DNA from: an uncultured Caldimonas sp.
GTDB lineage: Bacteria; Pseudomonadota; Gammaproteobacteria; Burkholderiales; Burkholderiaceae
Assembly: GCF_946480305.1 (NCBI RefSeq)
Contig: NZ_CAMLJQ010000001.1
Location: 62,001-126,000, forward strand
Length of the DNA stretch: 64,000 nt
Direction: 5' to 3'
Part shown: positions 57,555 to 64,000 of the stretch, piece after piece
Layout: every line of letters begins with the position of its first letter
How positions within the stretch are numbered: position 1 is the stretch's first letter
Notes under the pieces: generated by a model
Database searches by the model: none
The model's input: only the letters and a program-made list of their open reading frames with translations
Told to the model about the DNA's origin: nothing
Made by a program: the position numbers and the translations under genes

Positions 57555-58403
57555 TCACGGTTTGCGCGCTGCTTCCAGCCTGCGGCGTACCCGGCGCGTG
57601 GCGGCGGTTGGGGTGGGCGTGGAGGGCGGCTGCGCGAGGTCTTCCGGTCGGCATAGCCACTTGGCAAACCAGAACTCGCGGCGAAGTGCCCGCACTTCAT
57701 CGAGATGGGTCGCGGTAAATCTGCGGCCTTGCTGCTGCTCCAGTTTGATGATCTGCCGGAGGTACACCATGTTGGCGCCGGTGATCGCCGCGAGGTGGCA
57801 GATGACGCCGACCATCACGGGTACCAGCACGACCATCAGCAAATAGCTGAGCGAATGGGGTTGCAGACCGATCGCTTCGGACAGCAACGGGAGGTTGAAA
57901 GCCGTTGCGAGCGCGAAGCTGCCCCACCACGGGACAACTTTCCGGGTGCTCGTCGCTTCTACAAACGCACCTTTGTCAAGGTTCACACGTTCGCGTAGCC
58001 AGGCAGGGGCGGCATTTGCGGATTCGGCCTTGACGAGAGTGGATGCCCGCCATGCGCCCCACATGGACGATGCAGCAAGGCTAAGACAGGTCAGGGCGAT
58101 GGCCAATGGAACCAGGTCGTTGCGGTGCAGTACGACCACCAGCAGGGCAACGACACAGCCGATGAGGGGCAAGCCCAGCATGACCAATCCGAGCGGCAGT
58201 TGAACAAGGAGATGAGCGCTTGCCAATGCGGAGCGGTACTTTGCGTACAGGCCGAATGCGATACCGAGAGCGGACAGGCAAACAAAGCCCCACGCGTACT
58301 TCCCCTCGAAGTAGGGGTAGAAGAGCAGAAGCGGGAGGGGGCCAAGGTTAAAAGCAACGATGAGCCATCCCCATCGGACCAGAGTCACGTCCGGCTGTTT
58401 CAT
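57555..58403 (-). CDS. Polytopic membrane protein, candidate immunity partner
   Basis: 282 aa with about six hydrophobic segments: LIVAFNLGPLPLLLFYPYFE, GFVCLSALGIAFGLYAKYRS, LPLGLVMLGLPLIGCVVALL, LVPLAIALTCLSLAASSMWG, then one or two near 155-215 (LLMVVLVPVMVGVICHLAAI). The C-terminal 65 residues are cytoplasm-like and basic, ending in an Arg/Lys-rich tail. I recognise no family. The start overlaps the stop of the gene at 58400-59530 by 4 bp (ATGA), so the pair is translationally coupled. The position beside a T6SS vgrG cluster makes an immunity role plausible but untested. Confidence 0.7.
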   Translation of the reverse strand: MKQPDVTLVRWGWLIVAFNLGPLPLLLFYPYFEGKYAWGFVCLSALGIAFGLYAKYRSALASAHLLVQLPLGLVMLGLPLIGCVVALLVVVLHRNDLVPLAIALTCLSLAASSMWGAWRASTLVKAESANAAPAWLRERVNLDKGAFVEATSTRKVVPWWGSFALATAFNLPLLSEAIGLQPHSLSYLLMVVLVPVMVGVICHLAAITGANMVYLRQIIKLEQQQGRRFTATHLDEVRALRREFWFAKWLCRPEDLAQPPSTPTPTAATRRVRRRLEAARKP

Positions 58404-59530
58404 CGTAGAGCCTGTTCGGCGAGCGCCCCGGCGCGGTCATTCATGCCCGTCGCATTCCATACAACCTGGGCAAAGATACCGAACCCCAACCCGATGAGGA
58501 CGACCGGCCAGCCGGCAACCGCTGCGCCGAACATGACCGTCGCGCCGATTCCTGCTCCAACGCTTGCCCCCAAGCCAACGACGTTCCCACTCTGGTTCTT
58601 CGCCGAGTCGATGAGGAACTTGCGAGTGTCGAACCCACGTGCACGCCACTGGCCGCCCGCATCGAGCTCGAATTGCACGGCGTTGTACGTGTCGAGCGCC
58701 AGCGTTGGCGCAAACGTGAGGATGCCGGTGCCAGCCTTGCCGGTAGCCCAGCCTGCATAACGTGTCCAGCGCGCGTCTGCCGCTGCCACACCAACGCCAC
58801 GCACCTGCTGCGGCGTCGGGTTCACCCAGCGTGTCGAGTGCGTGGTGCCCCTGGCATTCGAGCGCCACGCCGCGGTGCCTTCGATCGGCGTGATCACCTG
58901 CACCGGCAGGCCCCGCACGCGCAGACGTGGGCGCGGCCGGCCCTTGCCCTGGTTCGCGTTGTATAGCTCCATGTAGTCATTGATGCGCACGCTGCGGGCG
59001 GCGCCCGACGCGACGCGCTGGGCTCCGGCGGCGAGCTTGCCCGCGGTGCCGCTCTGCATGCCGGCGTAGGCCGCACCTTGCGCCGCGCCCATCGCGTTGC
59101 CCACGATGTTGCCCGGCCCGACGCCAGCGGACTTCAACTCCGAGCCCACGCCTTGGCCACCCCAGCTGCCGAACAGATAGTCATGCATCCACGGCGGCAG
59201 GTTTTCTTCAGGCCGGGCCGGTGTGCGGGGAGCAGCAGGAGAGGCTGGTCGGGAGGCGACAGGCACGAAGGCCTTCGGCTCCCACGCGCTCAGTGTCGTC
59301 AACACATCCGGCCTTTGCGAGACCAGCCGGCGCAGCATCTCCTGGCCCAGCGGCGTGTCCAGGTCGTAGTCGCCATCGAGGTGTTCGATGCCGACGCTCC
59401 AGCCGTCGGCACGGCACACACCCACTGCCGCGGGGGCAGGGCGGGCGCGAACCTGGCGTCGGTGGCTCTCGACGGCGTGGCGAAGGAGCGTGGCGTCGCG
59501 TTCAGCGGCTTTCTGCGCAGGGGTGCTCAT
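58400..59530 (-). CDS. Uncharacterised protein with C-terminal hydrophobic hairpin, candidate T6SS effector
   Basis: 376 aa, no signal peptide. Residues 1-110 are variable, with a Pro/Ala-rich linker (about 88-112). Residues 111-260 are Gly/Ala-rich (PPWMHDYLFGSWGGQGVGSE, GNIVGNAMGAAQGAAYAGMQ) followed by a basic RPRPRLRVRGLPVQVITPIE. The C-terminus holds two adjacent hydrophobic stretches (about 315-340 and 341-360, VVGLGASVGAGIGATVMFGA and WPVVLIGLGFGIFAQVVWNA), like a colicin-type hairpin. It is divergent from vgrG and coupled to a membrane protein. I see no known toxin motif; the effector role is inference. Confidence 0.72.
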   Translation of the reverse strand: MSTPAQKAAERDATLLRHAVESHRRQVRARPAPAAVGVCRADGWSVGIEHLDGDYDLDTPLGQEMLRRLVSQRPDVLTTLSAWEPKAFVPVASRPASPAAPRTPARPEENLPPWMHDYLFGSWGGQGVGSELKSAGVGPGNIVGNAMGAAQGAAYAGMQSGTAGKLAAGAQRVASGAARSVRINDYMELYNANQGKGRPRPRLRVRGLPVQVITPIEGTAAWRSNARGTTHSTRWVNPTPQQVRGVGVAAADARWTRYAGWATGKAGTGILTFAPTLALDTYNAVQFELDAGGQWRARGFDTRKFLIDSAKNQSGNVVGLGASVGAGIGATVMFGAAVAGWPVVLIGLGFGIFAQVVWNATGMNDRAGALAEQALR

Positions 59531-59554
59531 GCGTGGCGTGCGGACGGGTCGAAG

Positions 59555-59580
59555 AGAGTGGCCGCACTCTAGCGAGAGTG
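59555..59580. promoter_or_regulatory. Three-part dyad in the divergent gap before vgrG
   Basis: AGAGTG-GCCG-CACTCT-AGCG-AGAGTG: the central CACTCT can pair with either flank, giving two mutually exclusive 6-bp hairpins with 4-base loops. It lies 25 bp upstream of the start at 59530, in its leader or promoter. The remainder of the 218-bp gap shows nothing else I can name. Confidence 0.55.
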
Positions 59581-59748
59581 GCTGGCGATCGGCGACTTTA
59601 ACGCGCCGGCTCGCGCTGTAAATCAGGCAACAGGGCGAAACATGGTGCGGTAGCCGGAGCTACGCGTTCTCGTTCACTCCTAAGATTTGCGCGGCCTTGC
59701 GCACACTAGGCATGCAAGGCTCATCAACAAGCATCTACAGGGATCAAC

Positions 59749-62181
59749 GTGAAAGAAGAACTGCCCGATCCGGGGAGGGACACGCTCGTCGCCGAGAACC
59801 CGAGCCCCGCTGTCTTCGGTCTCGAGCATGCAACCCTGGCGGCGCAGGCCACCGACACCGCTGCGCAGTTGGCAGGTGCGTCTCCCGAAGTCCTGTCTCA
59901 GACCGCCAGACTCGAACAGGCGGCGCAGGTGGCAAGCGCCTTGCGATCGCCGACGCAGTTTTCGGCAGGCGACTTGAGCACCTCTACGCTGCCCATGTCG
60001 CGGATGCCCGGCTTCAACCCGGGGGCCGAGGCGGGTGCCTACGCCGGCTCCATGCTCGACAACGCGTTGGACGCTGCGCAACTGGGCTCGATGGTGTCGC
60101 CCGAGTTGGCCCAGGTGACGCAGGCCGCCCGACTGGTGCAGTCCGCCGCCGCCTTGGCCTCATCGCTGGCTTCCGGATCATCTTCAGCTGGAACAGCGAT
60201 GGACGCAGCGGCGCTGTCCACCTCCACGCTGCCGATGGCCACAGCGCCCTTCGTCGGCACGCCGGCCGGCAGTTTCACCGCGGTGAACGAGGCCGAAGCC
60301 CGGGTGTACGAGCCGCCACCGCTGGTGGAGGACGCCGCGCTGCAGATCCCGGTCTATGACCTGCTGGCCGAGTACACGCCGCCCCGGTTCGAAGACAACA
60401 ACCGCCTGTTCTGCCTGTACACGCTGCTGCCCGAAGAAAAGCGCCTGTACGTCGACACGCTGGGCGGCAACGAGGGCCTGAGCGAGCCGTTCGAGTTTCA
60501 CCTGCGGCTCGCCTCGCTGAACGCCGGCATCGAACTCAAGGAGCTGATGAGCAAGCCCGTGACCGTGGGCGTGCTGCAGACCGACGGCAGCCGGCGCTAC
60601 GTGCACGGCTACGTCAAGAGCTTCGCGTTCGACCGCACCGACGGCGGCTGGGCCTACTACCTGGCGCACGTGGTGCCGTGGACGTCGTTCCTGACCCTGC
60701 GCCAGGAATGCCGCATCTTCCAGGACAAGACCATCCCGCAGGTGCTCGAAGAGGTGTTCGGCGAGTACGGCTCGGCAGCCGACTTCGAACTGCGCCTGAG
60801 CCACAGCTACCAGCCCGAGAACTTCGTCGTCCAGTACCAGCAGACCGACTGGCAGTTCGTCAGCCAGCTGATGGAGCAGGAGGGCATGACGTACTACTAC
60901 GAGCACCGGCTCGACGGGCACAAGCTCGTCATCACCGACGACACGCTCGTGCCCAGCTACTGCCCGCCGCTGCCGCTGTACCAGCAGATCGAATTCAACG
61001 GTGGCGACCGCGTGACCGAGCTCAACTGCGTTGACGGCCTGCATGCCGTGCGCGAGCTGCAGCCGGGCAAACACACCGTCGATACCTACGACTTCAAAGC
61101 GCCGCGCGGCCACCGGCTGGCCGAAATCCCCACCGTGGCCAACCAGGGCGACGTGCCCAAGCTCGAGGTGTACGACGGCACGCCTGGCCATGCCTACCGC
61201 AGCCAGGCCGAAGGCGAGCGCTACGCCCGGCTGCGCATGGAGGAGTACGAATCGCGCGCCAAGCGCTTCTACGGCAGCAGCGACTGTCCCGACCTGCGTG
61301 CCGGGTACTCCACCGTGCTCACCCACCACCACTGGTTCGACCCCCGTAACCCGGAGGCCGATCGGCTGCTGATCACGCGCGTCGAGCACCACGGGCGCAA
61401 CAACATCGTCGCGGGCACCGAGGCCAGCTACCGCAACCAGTTCGAGTGCCAGCGCCAGCGCGTGCCGTACCGGCCGCCGTGCGTCCACCCCCGCCCGCGC
61501 ATCGAAGGCGTGCAGACCGCCACCGTCACCGGCCCCAAGGGCGAAGAGATCTGGACCGACGCCTTCGGCCGCATCAAGGTGCGGTTCCATTGGGACCGTC
61601 GCGCTCCGTTCGACGAACGCAGCTCCTGCTGGATGCGCGTGATGCAACCCTGGGCCGGCCGCGGCTGGGGCACGGTGGCCATCCCACGCATCGGGCAGGA
61701 GGTGATCGTCGCCTTTCTCGACGGCAACCCCAGCCGGCCCATCGTGATGGGCAGCGTCTACAACGGCGACATGCCGCTGCCCTATGCACTGCCCGATGGT
61801 GCGCACATGATGGGCTTCAAGAGCAACTCGACGCCCGGCGGCGGCGGGTACTCGGAGATGGTCATCCACGACCGGGCGGGGCAGGAGCTGATCAACATCC
61901 ACTCGCAGAAGGACATGGTGACCACGGTGCAGCACACCCAGGCCACTGTCGTCAACGGGCCGCATCAGACCACCAACGTCACGAAGGGATTCAAGCAGAC
62001 GGTGGTCAAGCAGCACATCAAGGTGCAGTCGATGGACAGCGAGATCGTCGTCGAGGCCAAGACGCAGATCACGCTCAAGTGCGGCGACAGCAAGATCACG
62101 ATGACCAAGGGCGGCTTGATCACCATCGAGGGCAAGGTGGTGCAGGTCAAGGGGTCCGACAGCGTGGACCTCAACCCGTGA
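59749..62181 (+). CDS. vgrG: Type VI secretion spike protein VgrG with duplicated N-terminal extension
   Basis: Trimeric spike (TssI), 810 aa. The canonical phage gp27/gp5-like part begins near residue 215 (NNRLFCLYTLLPEEKRLYVD). The OB-fold region is WTDAFGRIKVRFHWDRRAPF, then the beta-helix needle ends ITIEGKVVQVKGSDSVDLNP. Unusually, residues 1-200 are an Ala/Ser-rich extension built from two copies of about 80 residues; LSTSTLPM recurs at 76-83 and 156-163. The start is GTG 59749 with a weak AGGGA. If this start is wrong, the frame still stays open without stops. EagR and a PAAR effector follow. Confidence 0.93.
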   Translation: MKEELPDPGRDTLVAENPSPAVFGLEHATLAAQATDTAAQLAGASPEVLSQTARLEQAAQVASALRSPTQFSAGDLSTSTLPMSRMPGFNPGAEAGAYAGSMLDNALDAAQLGSMVSPELAQVTQAARLVQSAAALASSLASGSSSAGTAMDAAALSTSTLPMATAPFVGTPAGSFTAVNEAEARVYEPPPLVEDAALQIPVYDLLAEYTPPRFEDNNRLFCLYTLLPEEKRLYVDTLGGNEGLSEPFEFHLRLASLNAGIELKELMSKPVTVGVLQTDGSRRYVHGYVKSFAFDRTDGGWAYYLAHVVPWTSFLTLRQECRIFQDKTIPQVLEEVFGEYGSAADFELRLSHSYQPENFVVQYQQTDWQFVSQLMEQEGMTYYYEHRLDGHKLVITDDTLVPSYCPPLPLYQQIEFNGGDRVTELNCVDGLHAVRELQPGKHTVDTYDFKAPRGHRLAEIPTVANQGDVPKLEVYDGTPGHAYRSQAEGERYARLRMEEYESRAKRFYGSSDCPDLRAGYSTVLTHHHWFDPRNPEADRLLITRVEHHGRNNIVAGTEASYRNQFECQRQRVPYRPPCVHPRPRIEGVQTATVTGPKGEEIWTDAFGRIKVRFHWDRRAPFDERSSCWMRVMQPWAGRGWGTVAIPRIGQEVIVAFLDGNPSRPIVMGSVYNGDMPLPYALPDGAHMMGFKSNSTPGGGGYSEMVIHDRAGQELINIHSQKDMVTTVQHTQATVVNGPHQTTNVTKGFKQTVVKQHIKVQSMDSEIVVEAKTQITLKCGDSKITMTKGGLITIEGKVVQVKGSDSVDLNP
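59830..60290 (+). repeat. Tandem ~240-bp in-frame duplication inside the vgrG 5' region
   Basis: Two diverged copies encode the repeated Ala-rich units (roughly residues 28-103 and 107-180). The anchor LSTSTLPM codons lie at 59974 and 60214, exactly 240 bp apart. Helical SPEVLSQTARLEQAAQVASAL matches SPELAQVTQAARLVQSAAAL with a short indel. Confidence 0.75.
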
Positions 62182-62197
62182 AGAAAGCACCGACCGC

Positions 62198-63049
62198 ATG
62201 AGCTCCCCCTATCGCATCCACGAAGCCGAACTGATGGTGCCCGCAGGTTGGCGCGACCAGACCATGAACGTGTTCCGCCTGCCCGGCGCCAACGGCAAGA
62301 AGGACACCAGCCTGCTCATCACCCGCGACCCCGAGACGCAGACCGACGACGTACACCAGTACGCCGACGCGCAACAAGAAGCCGCCAAACGACAGTTCAA
62401 CGGCTACAAATTCCTTGGCAAGCAAGACACCACTATCGACGACGAGCCAGCGGCCATCGTCGACTACCTGTGGCGCAGCAACGCCACTGCCTTGCTGCGC
62501 CAGCGGCAAGCCTTCGTGTGGCACGACGGCAGCATGCTCGTCATCACGTTGACCGCCATGCTCGAAGAATTCGACGAGCACGCGGCGGTGTGGGACGAGT
62601 TCCTGGCATCCATCAAGCTGCGCCGGGACCAACCGGCGCCGATGGTAGAACCCGCAGCCAACGACGAGTTGCCCGTGCCGGCGCCGGTGTTACCGGCAGC
62701 GGGGCCTCAACACCTGTACGCGCTGGCCGTGCGCCAACGCACCCTGCACATCGTGCCGCCGACGGTGGAGTTGCAAAGCGCCTTCAATGCGCTCGACGTC
62801 GAGGATGGCTTGTGGGCGTTCTATGCCGCAGACGGCTCGCCGCTGAGGCCGCACATGGTGGTGCCGAACCGCAAAGGCGTGTTCTGGAGCGAACCCGGCA
62901 AGTTCGAACTGCTGCCTGACGAGCGCGGCAATGTAGCTCACCTGAGCAGCTTGCTCGACGGCATCCGTGCCGTAAAAGGCCCGGTCCCGTGGAGCGACCT
63001 CGGGTACGTGCGCGAACAACTTCAGCAGGCATCCGGAGCCAAGGCGTGA
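62198..63049 (+). CDS. EagR-type (DUF1795/DcrB) T6SS effector chaperone with extra C-terminal domain
   Basis: 283 aa. The N-terminal ~145 residues match the DUF1795 fold of EagR chaperones (YRIHEAELMVPAGWRDQTMN, DTSLLITRDPE, DGSMLVITLTAMLEEFDEHA), which shield hydrophobic segments of PAAR effectors and load them on VgrG. After a Pro/Ala linker (about 150-165), residues 168-283 form a second, unrecognised domain (HLYALAVRQRTLHIVPPTVE, RKGVFWSEPGKFELLPDERG). Canonical EagR proteins stop at about 150. The stop overlaps the effector GTG start (GTGA), typical of chaperone-cargo pairs. Confidence 0.9.
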   Translation: MSSPYRIHEAELMVPAGWRDQTMNVFRLPGANGKKDTSLLITRDPETQTDDVHQYADAQQEAAKRQFNGYKFLGKQDTTIDDEPAAIVDYLWRSNATALLRQRQAFVWHDGSMLVITLTAMLEEFDEHAAVWDEFLASIKLRRDQPAPMVEPAANDELPVPAPVLPAAGPQHLYALAVRQRTLHIVPPTVELQSAFNALDVEDGLWAFYAADGSPLRPHMVVPNRKGVFWSEPGKFELLPDERGNVAHLSSLLDGIRAVKGPVPWSDLGYVREQLQQASGAKA

Positions 63050-64000
63050 GCGGGGCTGAAGCGGCACTGCGTGCCGCGCGGCTTGGCGATGAAATCACCC
63101 ACGGCATGGGCATGGTCGGCATGGTGGCCGGCGCGCTCATTGGTGCGGCGATTGGGGCTGCCATTGTTGTGGCTGGCGTGGCCACCGGCGGTCTTGCCAT
63201 CGCCGTGATCGTGGGTGGCTGTATTGCCGGCGGCGGTTTGGCGGGTGGTGCGCTGGCGCGCGGGATCATGAGGGCGGCCAATTTGTCCGGGCCAACCGCG
63301 GGAACATTAGGGCAAGGCTCGAAGAACGTGACCGTCAACGGTCGTCCAGCCATGCGCGCCGGCGTGGACTTCACCCCTAGGTGCTCGGGCGCTCCGCTGA
63401 ATCACTTCCCCAAGCCAAATGTGCTCATCGCACAGGGAGCCAAGCGAGTAACGGTCAATGGCAAGCCAATGGCTCGCACCGATATGCGCATGGCCTGCGG
63501 CGCGAAGATCAAGACCGGCAGCAGCAATGTCTTCGTCGGTAGCGAGACGGTGACCGTCGTCGAGATTCAAGACAACGAAGAGCTCTTCGAGATGGCGCTG
63601 ACCGTGCTGGGCACCGCGGCGCTGCTTGGGGCGGGATTGGGCGCGATCGCCGCAGGCGCGTTGCCGGCGCTGGCCTTTGGTGGAGTGGTGCTGGCGTCGC
63701 ACTTTGGGATGGCAGAACTCTACAAGTGGGGAGAATCCCTCGGGCCAGGATATGGCGACATCATGGTAGGTGCGGCGGGGTTTGCACTGATGGGTGTGGG
63801 AGTGCGAGCGGCCAGGACGCCGACAGGGCGTACGGCGTTTGATGGGCTCAACCGTAGTACAGAGGCAACGACGGAACACACAATCAGTCTCTACGGATTC
63901 CGAGGCGCTGGTTCAGTTGCAGATCTAGCGGGGAGAAACGCGCCGCATCCCTATGTCGTGACTGGTCACGTAGGGTATTCGTTCAATGGGGGGAAAACCA
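63046..64000 (+). CDS. prePAAR/PAAR T6SS effector with N-terminal TM regions, truncated at window end
   Basis: The open frame runs from GTG 63046 off the end (318 codons). Residues 10-19 are AARLGDEITH, an exact prePAAR motif (AARxxDxxxH). A first hydrophobic region lies at about 22-70, the PAAR domain at about 92-172 (SKNVTVNGRPAMRAGVDFTP, MARTDMRMACGAKI, GSSNVFVG), and a second hydrophobic region at about 178-255. This TM-PAAR-TM order is class II (Tse6-like) and needs EagR, encoded upstream. The C-terminal toxin domain begins after about residue 270 and is only partly visible; TGHVGYSF at 306-313 vaguely recalls NlpC/P60-type strands. Base composition turns AT-richer there. Confidence 0.9.
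   Translation, partial: MSGAEAALRAARLGDEITHGMGMVGMVAGALIGAAIGAAIVVAGVATGGLAIAVIVGGCIAGGGLAGGALARGIMRAANLSGPTAGTLGQGSKNVTVNGRPAMRAGVDFTPRCSGAPLNHFPKPNVLIAQGAKRVTVNGKPMARTDMRMACGAKIKTGSSNVFVGSETVTVVEIQDNEELFEMALTVLGTAALLGAGLGAIAAGALPALAFGGVVLASHFGMAELYKWGESLGPGYGDIMVGAAGFALMGVGVRAARTPTGRTAFDGLNRSTEATTEHTISLYGFRGAGSVADLAGRNAPHPYVVTGHVGYSFNGGKT

Noticed and set aside
60184..62199. Long minus-strand open frame antisense to vgrG
   Set aside because: The vgrG frame is supported by family motifs throughout; the antisense product is His/Val/Leu-rich with no domain.

Overview
The window is a GC-rich chromosomal segment of a betaproteobacterium. Gene content and order point to the Burkholderiales, probably the Rubrivivax/Leptothrix/Ideonella/Caldimonas lineage: dapC-dapD-pilU-dapE-prmB, smc-zipA-ligA, map-glnD, msrB-yciB-bolA-ppiC, and LivKHMGF beside beta-oxidation genes. 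The order-level assignment is firm; the genus is inference. Coding density is high, many genes overlap by 1-4 bp (ATGA, GTGA, TGATG), and I see no rRNA, tRNA, CRISPR array or insertion sequence.

Layout. (1) 1-5271: a yejABEF-type peptide/microcin C ABC importer, with yejA cut by the window start. (2) 5340-8595: an SOS-related block. lexA sits behind two tandem LexA boxes, with a small helix-hairpin-helix gene in its operon, an orphan imuA-like gene downstream, and a divergent asparaginase gene sharing the promoter region. (3) 8621-9647: the peroxide-response pair ohr/ohrR with AT-rich palindromic operators. (4) 9718-17502, minus strand: a likely seven-gene operon queF-dapC-dapD-pilU-dapE-prmB-yheS. 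It covers three successive steps of succinylase-branch diaminopimelate synthesis, with a pilus retraction ATPase in the middle. (5) 17666-24492: smc-zipA-ligA. (6) 24446-33448: a membrane protein, def, glnD, map and purL. (7) 33530-38763: rlhA, a heparan-acetyltransferase-like membrane protein, and msrB-yciB-bolA-ppiC.

(8) 39151-57512 is a fatty-acid/acyl-CoA region, all on the plus strand: an acyl-CoA ligase, a five-gene Liv-type ABC importer, a FadJ-like bifunctional protein, a thiolase, two unrelated acyl-CoA dehydrogenases, two SDRs, a PaaI-like thioesterase, a CurA-like reductase and two small ORFs. The ligase and the FadJ-like gene carry a nearly identical operator-like sequence just upstream, so they may form one regulon.

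(9) 57555-64000 is a type VI secretion accessory island: a VgrG with an unusual duplicated N-terminal extension, a two-domain EagR-type chaperone, and a prePAAR/PAAR effector of class II (TM-PAAR-TM-toxin) cut by the window end. Divergent from vgrG is an uncharacterised pair, a protein with a C-terminal hydrophobic hairpin overlapping a polytopic membrane protein. It looks like an effector/immunity pair and is the best candidate for a new system.

A structured intergenic repeat family, with long and short forms, occurs four times. Each copy starts 2-8 bp after a TGA stop codon and is co-oriented with the gene that ends there. This is the most striking non-coding signal.
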